Translations under genes and position numbers: made by a program
Origin: Hypomyces perniciosus
Taxonomy: Eukaryota > Ascomycota > Sordariomycetes > Hypocreales > Hypocreaceae
Reading direction: 5' to 3'
DNA: 64,000 nt
Assembly (NCBI GenBank): GCA_008477525.1
Contig: SPDT01000003.1
Location: 3,348,001-3,412,000, forward strand
The notes under the pieces: model-generated
Databases searched by the model: none
The model's input: the letters and a program-made list of their open reading frames with translations, nothing else
Told to the model about the DNA's origin: nothing
In this document: one piece after another, positions 32,229 through 44,700 of the stretch
How the letters are laid out: every line of letters starts with the position of its first letter
Position numbering within the stretch: position 1 is the first letter of the stretch

Positions 32229-33140
32229 GATATTGCGCCTGACGACGTGCAAGAGGGTTGTTAGGATGCTCGCCGTCACCCACATCCACTCATTCTGTTC
32301 TGTCATTTGCATTATATCCAATTTGGATTTCGATATGATGTTAACTGTTCTATTAGTTAATTCGTTATCTGTTTCTATGGGCTTAGAATTTGGCTTGGTC
32401 TTTGGGTTATTTTTAGGATTCTGGTAAACTTGGCGAATCTGTACGGTCATTGGCCCCTCGGCATTGGTTTTCCCACTGGGTTTTCCCAATGTCATGACGC
32501 AAATGCTGAGGGGACTAGTCTAATGATTATTGTCACTCATTTAATATACATTCCTACGTTTTATGACTATAATAACTGCCTATCTAATAGTAGCAATATA
32601 GTAAAACTGTGACTTCCTGAGATGTTTCCTCAGGGATAAACCATAGAACAGTTTATATTGGCAGAGAATTCGGGTTTTATCCTCATTGATAAGTGTCACG
32701 TTTACAATAGACCGTATATCATAACCAGTGATTGTAGTAGACAATCATCATAATAGCTGACTAGTATCTATGCTATGGGACGAAATTTCAGGCATATATA
32801 TACATTGCCTGTACCGATAGATCGTGCGTGGACTAACTGACTCTCATCCAAGAGTGGTCTCACTGCTATTAGTATAATTAGTCTATTGTTTTAACTATTA
32901 CTCCATGTATATACCGGGGGCTCTGGTAGATGGATCGATACCATGTTGCCGCTGTGGTAGAAGAAAAATCCTGATTTACACCTCTAAGACACACGACCAT
33001 GTCCCACATAGCATTGCCCATAGTTATACGCCAAAGGATAATAAGCATTTAGACCGTAAGTAGATGCCACGAGATTCAGGCTCTTATTCGACTGGTCTTT
33101 ATTTTATTATTAAATTATTAAATTATTATTAATAACTATA
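32229..33140. other. Intergenic, AT-rich toward the LINE block
   Basis: The 3' region of the protease gene, followed by AT-rich sequence without ORFs of interest. Its end contributes the left target duplication (33141-33153) of LINE A. Confidence 0.5.
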
Positions 33141-33153
33141 TCCTATCTCTTCC

Positions 33154-36100
33154 AAGCTTCCCTCCTACACCTACAGGTACCCTACCTTTTAGGTGCCTAT
33201 TTACTAAAATTCACAACCTCTTAACTAGTTATTAAGAAAAATAAGCTTAATAATACTCCCTCGCCCTTTCTGGGCATTTAAAGAAAGATAGCGAATGCTA
33301 TTAGACTTTAAGTAAACTAGGGATAACTAAACCTTACTGCTGCTGGGCAGGCAGTAATCTAGCGACTTAAGAAAGAGGGCACTCTTTTACTTTTAGGATA
33401 AAAAGGGACTATAGTTTTCCCGTTTATACCTAAAAAACGCTGTATCGATAATAAATATATCGAAATTAATATCCTTAGACTTAATTTCAGGTTTAATATA
33501 AGATTTAATGTTTCTTTTTTTTTAAAAGGGATTTAAGAAAGCCTTTTTTTTTTCCCTTTAAAGTAGGCTAATAAAAATACCTGCCTTTAATAACAGTAAA
33601 TAGTTTATTATAGCCTATAAAATCTTTATTTAAATTAAAGAAATTAATATAATTTAAAGAGTTAAATAAAAAGTTTTATTTTTAATAGCCTAAGTTATTA
33701 ATAACTGCCTAGCTAAATACTAAAGAAAATATTATCTTTTAGCTGCCCTATAAGTAAATAAGGCGCTTATTAATGCTTTTAAGGGCCTCCTCTCTTTAAA
33801 GGCCTTTATAGACTTTAAGAAGTTAGGCAGAAATCCCCCTCTAGCTTAATTAATAATTATATAGCCAGTTAATAAAAAGATTTACTAAAATAATAAGCAA
33901 TAATAAACTAAACTTTACCCTTTAACTTAAACTGACCTAGGTGCCCTGCTAGTAACTAATAGCTTAAAGCGAGTTATATAGGCTATAATTGCAGTTAAAG
34001 GCGTAAATAAAAACCTTTTAATAGGAAAAGAAAATAAATTTATTTCGTAAAATAATAAAGGGCTAGCCCTTATTATAAAAAATAACTTAGTTAAATAAAA
34101 TATAACTTTTAAGAAACCTAATAATAGGATCTTTTTTTAAGTCCCTTTAAACTATAGCTAAAGAAAGATTACTGCTATTAAGGCTAGGCAAGAAATTATT
34201 AAAATTAAAAAGTTTAAGAATAAAGATATTATTTACTTTTAGGAAATAAAGTTAGGTTTTACACTAAGAATTAATAATAAAGAAACTAGATAAAAAATCC
34301 TTGCCTTAAGCCTAACTGCAGAGGCTAGCGGCCTAAAGATTAAAGAAGTATATATATAGAGGAGTTTTTTTATATAAAGTATTCTTAAATATTATACTAA
34401 TACCTTAAACACCTTCCCTATTAATATATTAATCCCGATTAAAGCTTAAGGGAGTATTAAGTCTAAAAAACCCTTAATCTTCTATTAAAAGGCTCTTTTT
34501 AGCGAGATTACTAATACCTACTACTACTTTATCTCTTTTAAAAAAGAAGTTAAAATAAGCTTTAAACTCTTTAACTGCTTAGCTTTAGTAAAACTCTAGA
34601 CTTAAAAAGTATAAGTAACCTAATATAATAAATACTTTAGTTTTTATAACCTTTAAAAATATATTAAAACTATATAGTATAAAAAATATAATAAGCTTGC
34701 CTTTTAATATATTAATAAAAATAAAAACTGTAATAACTTTATTTAATATATTAACTGCTTTAATTTTTATTAATTTAATGCTTTGAACTGCTATATATAT
34801 TTAACTATTAAAAATAATATAAAAGTATATACGATTAAAAAATAACTTAAAAGTATTAAAGAATTTAAGATTTAAAAATTCTAGAAAAGGAACTCTGCCC
34901 CTTTTGCCCTTAAGCCTAGATTAAGCGCACTTAAGGGAGGAACTCTTTAGGCTGCCTTAGCTAAATCCTTTACTGCTCCTACTCCTAGGGCCTAGATCTA
35001 AGGACCCCTCCTTTTAAATAGGATAATACCTTTTATCCCTGTAATAAAGCCCCCTTAAAATAAAATTAATTTAATAAATATCTTTAATAGTTTATTAAAA
35101 GAAAGCTTATTAGCCTATTTTATAATAAAGGTTATTGATTTTAATAACTTTATAAATAATACTTTAAAGGAATCCCTTAAAGGAAATAAACCCTATAAGT
35201 TTAATCTATAAATAATAAACCCTATTAAAACTATTAAAAAAACTTTAGCTTAAAAATCATTTAGGCTAATATAAAAAAATAGGGATAATATTATAATATA
35301 GCCTTTTTACTGGCCTAAAAAGATAGCTTTAATATTATATTTATCCAAAAGCTATAGATTTACTAGGATACTATATTGTCTAGGAGATAGATAAAATCTT
35401 ACCTTAGCTTTTAAGTATTTAACCTATTTAATAACTAAAAGGAAACTAAACCCTTTATTTTTATATATATTAGAAAATCACTAAATTTACTATATTAATA
35501 ACTTTTACCTTTAAAATTAAAGAGTAACTATATTTATTAGGTAGAAGTCTATAGCTATATTATTATTAATATTTACTGTAGGGCTTCCTTTAATATTGTA
35601 ATAGAAACCCTTAAAAGGTAAAGTTAACCCCTTTTAAATTTAATTATTATAAGAGACTTTAATGCATTATATTAAATATAGTAATTAAGCTAAGTTTTAA
35701 ATGCTGCAGGCAATAGACTAGCTAAATAGGCGGATGAATATAACCTAATCCCTGCCTTTATAAACGCCCCTATAAAGGATTCTGGAAAATACATTAACTG
35801 TATTTTCGCTAACTGCCCTATATCAACAATTATTATAAGAAACCTAGATATAGGCTTAGACTATTATATAGTTATTACTTTGCTCTTAAGCCTTATTAGG
35901 CTAATAGCTGGTGTAGGAAAGAAATATATCCCTTTTAAAAGCCTATAAAAGTTTAGCCAGTTAATATATATATATGCCTAGCTCCTTTTAAAGGTAAATA
36001 TAATTAATTTAATTAAAGGAGACCTAGATATAGCTATATAAGCACTTTAAAGGCTCTTTGCAGACTATATATAGTTAATAGGCAAAAAGAGATACTAGAA

Positions 36101-39060
36101 TAAATATAGCGCCCTTTAATAGGATAAAGACTGCTAGATAGCTTATTTAGCTTATATTGCAGTGCCTTTTAAAATTAATAAATAAACTAAGGTAAAAAAG
36201 ATATTGTATAATATAGTTAAATATAAAAAACGCAATTATTAGAATAAAATTATAGCAGAAGCTAGCTTAGGCAGGGGTATTTAATAGGTGGCTAAATAGT
36301 GTAAGGCTATAGACTATTTTTAACCCCCTCCTTTAGTAGATAGCGATAAAAGTATTTTAGACTTTAAAGAGTAAACAGCTTTCTTTAAAAAATAGCTGCT
36401 ACAGTAAAAGGGAATAGAAAAAGATATTAAAAACTTATAGGAACCTTAAGTATTAGAGAACTTTTAAATATTATAAAATAAAACAGTTATTAAAGAGGAG
36501 GTAAAGAAAGCTATAACTAAAGCAGGGAATACTATACCTAGCGCAGACAGTATATTAATTACCTTTTTATACTATATATAGCCTACTATTAAAGAGTTTA
36601 TTATAAACCTCTTTAAAGGCTGCCTTAAACTAAGATATTACCCTTTCCCTTTTAAAAATATTAAAGTTACTATTATACCTAAACCTAGTAAACTTAACTA
36701 TATAACCTATAAAGCCTTTAGGCTTATTTTACTATTATTTTATATAGGAAAAGGCCTTAAAAGGCTATTTACTAAAAAGGTATCCCTTTTAGTATTTAAA
36801 TATAAAATCCTTTTAAAGCAGTACTTTAAAGCCCTCTTTAAAAAAGCAGCTATAGACCTAATCGCCTACTTAATTTATAATATTAAAATTGCTTTAAGTA
36901 AAGGGGAGGTTATAACCTTATTTACCTTTAATATCTTTAAGGCCTTTAATATTATTATAAAAAATAAACTAGTCTTATAGTTTAAGCAATAAGGTTAACT
37001 TATTTAGTTTATAAAATAGGCTAAGTCCTTTATAAGTAATAGAACTGCTTTTATTTATAAAGGAGATAAGATTAATTTACTAGACTTTGCCTTTAAGTGC
37101 AGTGCCCTATAAAGGTCTTTTATTTCCTTTATTATATTAATATTTTACTTTAATTTAATCCTTTAACTTAAAGACTAATAATTTTACTTTAAGTATACTA
37201 ATAATATTACTATATTTATTATAGGGGGGTTTACTTAAGAAATAGCTACCTTTATATAGTAGGCGTTTAATAAAATGTTAAAGTAAAGAATAGAAAATGC
37301 AGTATCCTTTAATTATATTAAAGCTAAACTGCTGCACTTTTACTATATAAAAGGCTAGACTTATAGAGAAAGCATTATAATAGAGGGAAAATTAATTTAG
37401 CTTAAAAAGGATATCCAGTAATTAAGGGTTTACTTTAACTTAAAGCTTTCCTTTAAGAAATATATAGAAACGCTTATAGGCAAAGTATATAAAATCTTTA
37501 ACTTTTTTAAATTATTTAATAAAACTTAAAAAGGCTTATTTCCTAAGGCTATAATATAAGCTGTAAAGGCCTATATCCTCTTTATCGCTTTATATAGGAT
37601 AAAAGTGTAATAGCCAGGGTATAAATAACAATTATAAACTAACCCTATTAAATAGGTAAATATAAAAGTATTTAGCCTAGTAAATAAAATAAATAAAGCC
37701 TTTAAGATTGCAGTAAAGGCAGTCCTTTTAGTCTAGAAGACTATAAATGTTCCTGTTTTATATAAAGAGTTAAAGGTCTTTATAGCTAGTATTGCCTTAG
37801 CCTAGGCCTAACTTAAATATATAGCAAGATTTATAGGACTAGATTAAGACTACCTAATCAGTTAATATATTAATAAGAAACTCCCTCTTTAACTATTATA
37901 AACTAGACTTTAATATACTGCCGCCCTAGTTAACAAAACTAGCAGACCTACCCTTTTCGCTAAAAAGTCCCTGTATATTCTTTTTAGTTTTAACTTAAAA
38001 AGTATAGGTAAATTAATTGCAGTAAAGAAATACTTAGAATTAATTAACTCCCTCCCCTTTTATTTAATTTTAGCCTACTTTAATAAATTTTAAATTAAAG
38101 GGAATATAGGCTAAAGAGCAGTTATTTACTATAAAGTAAAAGTAACTATAAATATTAAATGCTTTAATAATATAAAGGTCTATAATATAAAGGTATAGGC
38201 TGCTTTAAAGGCTATAAAGCTAGTAGTTAAATATATAAAGGAAGACTATATAATTTAAATAGCCTTCCTTTTTTTAAATAATTTATTAATTATTAATAGG
38301 CTGCTTAATAAGCCCCCTTTATTTATATAAAAAGTATATATATACTTCTAGAAATTAATATAAAATATTTTACTTTATAAAACTTTTATTTTATAGGTTT
38401 TAAAATATAAGGATATTATAGGCAATAAATAGGCTAACTATTTAGCTAAATAAAGCGCGGCCTTCCCTATTATACTATAGAATTAAGCTATAATTATATA
38501 TATTAAAAGATAGATTAAAGAAAAAGTTATAGAGGTAAAGGAGTAGGATTAGCTTAATAAGACTTTAAAGGGCTATAAATAGTAGGGATTTAAAGCCCTA
38601 GCCTTCCCCCTAAAGCTTAAACTCCTTTACCTTATCCTCTATAGGCTTTTAGTAAAGAGATTGGGATATAGGGACTTCTAGGAGTACTATAAACGCTTTA
38701 AATATAATAAAAAGTCTATCTGTAAATGCAGTAAATTAAAAAGGTAAAGCTATTTCATAGAATATAAAATAGTTAAGCCTTTCCTTTTAAATATCCTTTT
38801 AAAAAAGACCCCCTTTTTTTATTTATTTAAACCTATAAAAAGTAAAGCCTTTTAAAAATTAATAAAGGAAGCGGACCTTTATAGTCCTTTTTTAGTGGAA
38901 ATAAATTAATATTACTTAAATTAACCTTTTTTCTTTTATAAATTGAAACTTAGCGAATAGCAGGATAAGCTGCTGGCTTTTAATATCCTATTGCCTATAA
39001 GGGATTTATATAATTAGTTTACTTAATGGATGTAAATAATAAAATAAATAAATAAATAAT
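33154..39060 (+). mobile_element. LINE A: full-length Tad-like non-LTR retrotransposon, RIP-mutated
   Basis: About 5.9 kb from AAGCTTCCCTCC to an AATA-rich tail. It is flanked by TCCTATCTCTTCC (33141-33153) and TCCTATTTTTTCC (39060-39072), a 13-bp target duplication differing only by C/T. Fragments of an endonuclease, a reverse transcriptase (from about 36660) and an RNase H (from about 38050) can be read, interrupted by many TAG and TAA codons. The RT box expected as YADD reads YTNN at 37194-37205, all by G-to-A. CpG is almost absent. It aligns along its whole length with LINE C and the split LINE. Confidence 0.85.
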
Positions 39061-39107
39061 CCTATTTTTTCCTGGCAAGGTCGTAATGTTTGACTTTAAG
39101 TATATAA

Positions 39108-39333
39108 TGTCACAGGCTAGGCCATGTCTCCCGGAATCACGACTACGCCGAATCCGGAAATACGACCAATACTAGACCGCTTACCTAATTAGGAAACCAC
39201 CTCGGCCACAACCCTATACGCACAACTATATAACGCATACATAGCTAGTATAGAGCTTCCTTCCTTCAGCTATAGATAGACAATACAGAGGTGCCCTAAC
39301 TGCGTGCTTTCCAGTTAGGCTACACCCGTTACA
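39108..39333 (+). mobile_element. Solo LTR of the gypsy element family
   Basis: 226 bp from TGTCACAGGC to CCCGTTACA, nearly identical to the LTRs of the complete element 1 kb away (for example ACAACCCTAT instead of ACAACCTTAT). Flanked by TATAA on both sides (39103-39107 and 39334-39338). Confidence 0.92.
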
Positions 39334-40346
39334 TATAAATCTATAAAGAGGGTTAGGTATTAGGTATTATAAAGGAGTTTATACTAGTAAACAGACTAAG
39401 GAACAAAGTATCCTTAGTTTATTTAATATTAACTAGTAACAAAGACCTAACTAAATAATCTATAAGGTTATATATAAGTATAAATATTTACAGCTATAAT
39501 ATTTATTTGTTTATTTGTTTATTTGTTTATTTGTTTTATTATTTATATCTATTAAGTAAATTAATTATATAAATCCTTTATAGGCAATAGGATATTAAAA
39601 GCTGGCGGCTTACATTACTGTTTATTAAGTTTTAATTTATAAAGAAAAAGGGTTAACCTAAATAATATTAATCTATTTTTATTAAAAGAGGACTATAAAG
39701 GTTTACTTCCTTTACTAGTTTCTAAAAAGCTTTACTTCCTATAAATTTAAATAAATAAAAAAGGGGGGTCTTTCTTAAAGGGATATTTAAAAGGAAAGGC
39801 TTAACTATTCTATATTTTATAAAATAGCTTTACTTTTTTAGTTTACTGCATTTATAGATAAACTCTCTATTATATCTAAAGCGTTTATAGTATTCCTAGA
39901 AATCCTTATATTTTAATTTTTCTGCCAGGAGCCTATAAAGGATAAAGTATAAGAGTTTAAGCTTTAAGGGGGAGGCTAAGGCCTTAAATTTTTACTATTT
40001 ATAGCCTTTTAGGGTTTTACTAAGCTAATCCTGCTCCTTTACTTTTATAATTTCTTTTTTAATTTATCTTTTAATATATATAATTATAGCCTAATTTTAT
40101 AATATAATAGGGAAAGCTATACTTTATTTAGCTAAATAGTTAACTTATTTATTGCCTATAATATCTTTATATTTTAAAACCTATAAAATAAAGGTTTTAT
40201 AAAGTAAAATACTTTATATTAATTTTTAAAAGTATATATATACTCTTTATATAAATAAAGGGGGCTTATTAAATAACTTATTAATAACTAATAAATTATT
40301 TAAGAAAAGGAAAGCTATTTAAATTATATAATTTTCTTTTATATAT

Positions 40347-40572
40347 TGTCACAGGCTAGGCCATGTCTCCCGGAATCACGACTACGCCGAATCCGGAAAT
40401 ACGACCAATACTAGACCGCTTACCTAATTAGGAAACCACCTCGGCCACAACCTTATACGCACAACTATATAACGCATACATAGCTAGTATAGAGCTTCCT
40501 TCCTTCAGCTATAGATAGACAATACAGAGGTGCCCTAACTGCGTGCTTTCCAGTTAGGCTACACCCGTTACA
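40347..40572 (+). repeat. 5' LTR of the gypsy element
   Basis: TGTCACAGGC to CCGTTACA. It contains TATATAA at 40466-40472. An expected transcription start about 35-40 bp downstream falls at the AGCTATAGATA word at 40507-40517. Confidence 0.95.
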
Positions 40573-40583
40573 TATCTATAGCT
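40573..40583 (+). promoter_or_regulatory. Putative self-priming primer-binding site
   Basis: TATCTATAGCT starts directly after the LTR. It is the exact 11-nt complement of AGCTATAGATA inside the LTR (40507-40517), where the transcript probably begins. No tRNA-type TGG primer site is visible. This is the arrangement known for Tf1 and other members of its chromovirus group. Confidence 0.6.
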
Positions 40584-40632
40584 CAGCTACTACCTAGCCA
40601 GTGAGTAACGGAACTCTCACTGCAGAAGGAAA

Positions 40633-41781
40633 ATGGCGAATTTCGGAGACCAAGCCTCCGAGGGCGACGACGTACAGTCGCGGATCGAGCAAGCTGTTCT
40701 ACCTTTACAGGAACAAATAGCTGCACTGATGAGAAAGCTGGACTCCATAGCACCAGCGACTCAGGGGCTAGATAGCCAGGAAGACGAGATGTCATTCCTT
40801 CCGCAACCTGAGCAAGAACCCGCGCAGGCCGCAACCATGAAGCCTGCATCGACCTCTACGATAGAGTTTACACAAGCTCCCAGGGTCAAGAGGAAGCCAC
40901 TCCCCAACCCATCTAAATTCTCGGGAAAGCGAAGGGAGTACGCCGCATGGGCGCAAGATATGCGCGAAAAGCTCGAACTCGACAAAGAGTTCTATAACAG
41001 CAACAGAGAACGGTGGTACCTTATTAACTCCTGCTTAGACGCTACACCTAAGCAGGTAGTCGCTACCTTCTATGCGTCAGGAGGAACCAACAGGAACTAC
41101 GACCCAGCGGAATTTATGCGATACCTGGACCGTACCTACAAGGATCAAGGACTCCGGAACCGAGCTGCGCAAGAGCTGCGCACTCTCAAGCAAGGAGATA
41201 AGACTTCGCTCTCATCTTTCCTTCCCCGCTTCGAACAGAAGCTCTCTGAGGCAGGCGGCGACGACTGGGCTGACCAAGCCAAGATCATCTTCCTCGAGGG
41301 AGCGTTATCTCCAGAACTACGATTCCGCTTAGCAACGGTGGACCTGCCGCTTACCTATAGCGAATGGCTTGCTAAGGTCCAGGATATCGCTAGCCGCGTC
41401 GAACGATTAGATCCAGACCGACGGAACGCGGGAGCCGCCTCGATAGGCCACTCCCGGCAGAAAAAACATAATAAGCCCCAACCACATCGCACTTCGAAGG
41501 ACTATACACGAGCAGTCGACGAGGAGGGCGATACCCGGATGGGGGGCGTGAACCGCATGAAGAACCAGCGCCGACGCAGCTCCTTACCGAGCGAGGCAGA
41601 CACTGCCCGGGAGGCCACATGTTACCGTTGCGGGAAGGAGGGACATATTGCCCGGTTTTGCAAGAAAGGCCACAGAGCCCGGGCGCATCAGGTCCAGATC
41701 GCCGACCGCGAGTCTGATGATAACAACCAGCATACCAACGGCGAGGAAAACAGTAACTCTAGCGACGAGTCAAAAGATTAG
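40633..41781 (+). CDS. gag: Gypsy gag
   Basis: 382 residues from an ATG 60 bp after the LTR. A coiled N-terminal part is followed by the retrotransposon gag core (KFSGKRREYAAWAQDMREKL, FLPRFEQKLSEAGGDDW, FLEGALSPELR). Near residues 330-343 lies one CCHC zinc knuckle (CYRCGKEGHIARFC). It would form the virus-like particle shell and bind element RNA. The frame ends with TAG at 41779-41781, directly at a 10-bp hairpin; pol lies in the -1 frame and overlaps by 19 nt. No disruption. Confidence 0.94.
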   Translation: MANFGDQASEGDDVQSRIEQAVLPLQEQIAALMRKLDSIAPATQGLDSQEDEMSFLPQPEQEPAQAATMKPASTSTIEFTQAPRVKRKPLPNPSKFSGKRREYAAWAQDMREKLELDKEFYNSNRERWYLINSCLDATPKQVVATFYASGGTNRNYDPAEFMRYLDRTYKDQGLRNRAAQELRTLKQGDKTSLSSFLPRFEQKLSEAGGDDWADQAKIIFLEGALSPELRFRLATVDLPLTYSEWLAKVQDIASRVERLDPDRRNAGAASIGHSRQKKHNKPQPHRTSKDYTRAVDEEGDTRMGGVNRMKNQRRRSSLPSEADTAREATCYRCGKEGHIARFCKKGHRARAHQVQIADRESDDNNQHTNGEENSNSSDESKD

Positions 41782-44700
41782 CTCCAACGCAAAGTCGGGC
41801 GTTGGAGCCCACAAAGGAAGAACTGAAGGGATGGAAGGAGTTCAAGGAGCGAATGACCGGCGAATCAGCAACGTTACAAGCCAGAATAGAGAATATACCT
41901 ATTACAGCACTATTCGATACTGGCTGTGACCTTTATGCTGTTATAAACTCCTCCCTTGCCCGGAAGTTACACCTCCCGCAGATCAAGATCACTAAAAGGA
42001 AGATTGGGACGTTTACCGAGATCCACGAGAAGGTAGAAACCAGCCGTGTCGCTGTTATTTACCTGGATCTATGCGGCTATATTGAACGTCAATACGCCTA
42101 TATAGTGGATAAACTAGATCATGACCTAATCCTCGGTAAGCCTTGGGCTGAGGCTAACCAGGTAGTATATAATGCAGCCAAGAAGGAAGTTAGCCACGGA
42201 AAAGCCGGCCTACAGCTACGATTCGCAGATGAGGAGGAGCCCGGGAATATTAAGGCCATACGAAGAGCCCGGCTTATACCAGCCTCGATATTGCAAGCAG
42301 AATACCGCCGCACTAAAAGGAACAGCGAAAAGGAAGCGTACTTCCTCCGAGCAATCAGCTTATCCGACATTGAAAAAGCACTCCAGCCTGAGAAACCTAT
42401 AGATCCCCGGGAATATATCCCCCCCGAACTATACAAAGAGTTCTGTTCGCTATTCTCTATAAAAGAAGCTACTAAGCTTCCACCACGCCGCCCCGGAGTC
42501 GATTTGCAGATTCCCCTGAAAGCCGATGAACACGGCAAAGAACCGGAACTCCCTTGGGGCCCCCTTTACAGCATGTCACGCGAGGAACTATTAGTGTTAC
42601 GGAAGACCCTCCTCGACTTACTCGATAAGGGATTCATTCGAGCTAGCAGCTCAGCCGCCGCAGCCCCTGTCCTCTTTGTTCGGAAACCTGGAGGAGGAAT
42701 TCGCTTCTGCGTAGACTACCGCGCCTTAAACGCAATAACGCAGCGAGATCGCTACCCCCTCCCCCTTTTTTCTGAAACCCTTAACAGCTTAACGAAAGCG
42801 AAGTGGTTCACGAAGCTAGATATAGTAGCTGCGTTCCATAAAATCAGGGTCGCGAAAGGAGAAGAACACAAGACTGCATTCCGTACACGCTATGGCCTAT
42901 ATGAGTGGCGGGTAGTTCCATTCGGACTTACCGGCGCACCAGCAGCGTTCCAACGGTATATCAACCAGGTACTACGCCCCTTTTTGGACGACTTCGCGTC
43001 CGCATACCTCGACGATATCCTGATCTATACCGACGGGTCACGAAAGGACCATATGAAGAAGGTCCGGCGAGTTTTACGCGCCCTCGCTGATGCTGGGCTA
43101 CACCTAGATCCTAGGAAGTGCGCGTTCGCACAGAAAGAGATTAAATACCTTGGGTTTATTATACATGCCGGCAAGGGAATTGCCTGCGACCCCGAAAAGC
43201 AGCGAGCTATTAGCGAGTGGCAGGCACCTACGACAGTAACAGGAGTCCGAAGCTTCCTTGGCTTTGCCAATTACTACCGGATATTCATCCCCGGGTTCTC
43301 TCGGATAGCCCACCCGCTTGTGAGGCTGACCAAGAAAGGGACCCCCTTCCAGTGGAAAGGTATGGAAGAAGCAGCCTTCCAGGAGCTTAAACGCCTCTTC
43401 ATCGAAGCCCCTATACTACAAGCTTGGGATCCTACAAAACGCACCTTTGTCGAAGCAGACTGTTCAGGATACGCTCTAGGAGGAGTCCTCCTGCAAGAGA
43501 ACAAGAAGGGAGAACGTCACGCTATAGCTTACCACTCACAGAAGCTAAGCCCCGCCGAATACAACTATCCCATCCACGACAAGGAAATGCTGGCAGTAAT
43601 TCGCTGTCTAGAAGAGTGGAGAGCAGAGCTACGTAGCTGCGACCCCTTTACAGTCATTTCAGACCATAAGAACTTGCAGTTCTTCATGACGCGCAGGAAA
43701 CTCTCTGAACGACAGACGCGCTGGGCAGAGTTCCTTTCCCAGTTCGATTTTACAATCCAATATAGGCCAGGCAGCGAGGCAGCCGCTCCCGACGCGTTAA
43801 GCCGCAGGGAACAAGACCTTCCACTCAATGAAGGCGACGAGCGCGAACTAAGCCGCTATATACAACTTATCCCAGCCGCACCAGCGATACGGAGATTCGA
43901 GGACAGCGATACTGATCTCCCCTTAATGCGCGTATTCGACGGAAACGAGGAACTACAGGACCTGTGGAACCTGACGATTCAGAAGGACCCGGTATATCGA
44001 CGGGTATACGCTGCAGTTAGGAAGGAAGAGCGCTCCCTCCCCGCAGACCTCCAACTTAAGGTACAGATATCGGAATGTACAATCGACGAGGAACAGAGAT
44101 TAACGTTCCGAGACCGTATCTGGGTACCGGCTACAACCGAAGAAGAAGGCGAAACGCTGCGCACTCGCATTGTGCAAGCAGAACACGACGCCGCAGTCTC
44201 GGGCCACCCAGGTCGTGACGGAACCCTAGCTATTATTTCCCGCAGGTTTTTTTGGCCAGGAATTAGCAGTACAGTCCGACAATTCCTCCGCAACTGCAGT
44301 ATATGCGGAAGAGGAAAGGTATGGAGAAGCTATAAGCGAGGACTCCTCAAACCACTACCTATTCCCCAGCGCATCCGCAGCGACCTAGCTATGGACTTCA
44401 TAGTCGACCTACCACCCACAGGACCAACACAGGCACGATACCTTTGGGTTATTATCGACCGGCTTACTAAGAATATTACCCTCGAGGTAATGGAGAGTAT
44501 GGAGGCAGAAGCATGTGCAAAGAGGTTCCTCCAATGCCACTATCGGTTCCACGGGATGCCCCGGTCTATAGTCAGCGACCGAGGATCTAATTGGACCAGC
44601 CGCTTCTGGAGAGCTTTCTGTAAACTAGCAGGAACCCAGCAACGCCTAAGCACGGCGTATCACCCACAGACTGACGGCGGACCAGAGAGGAGCAACCAAG

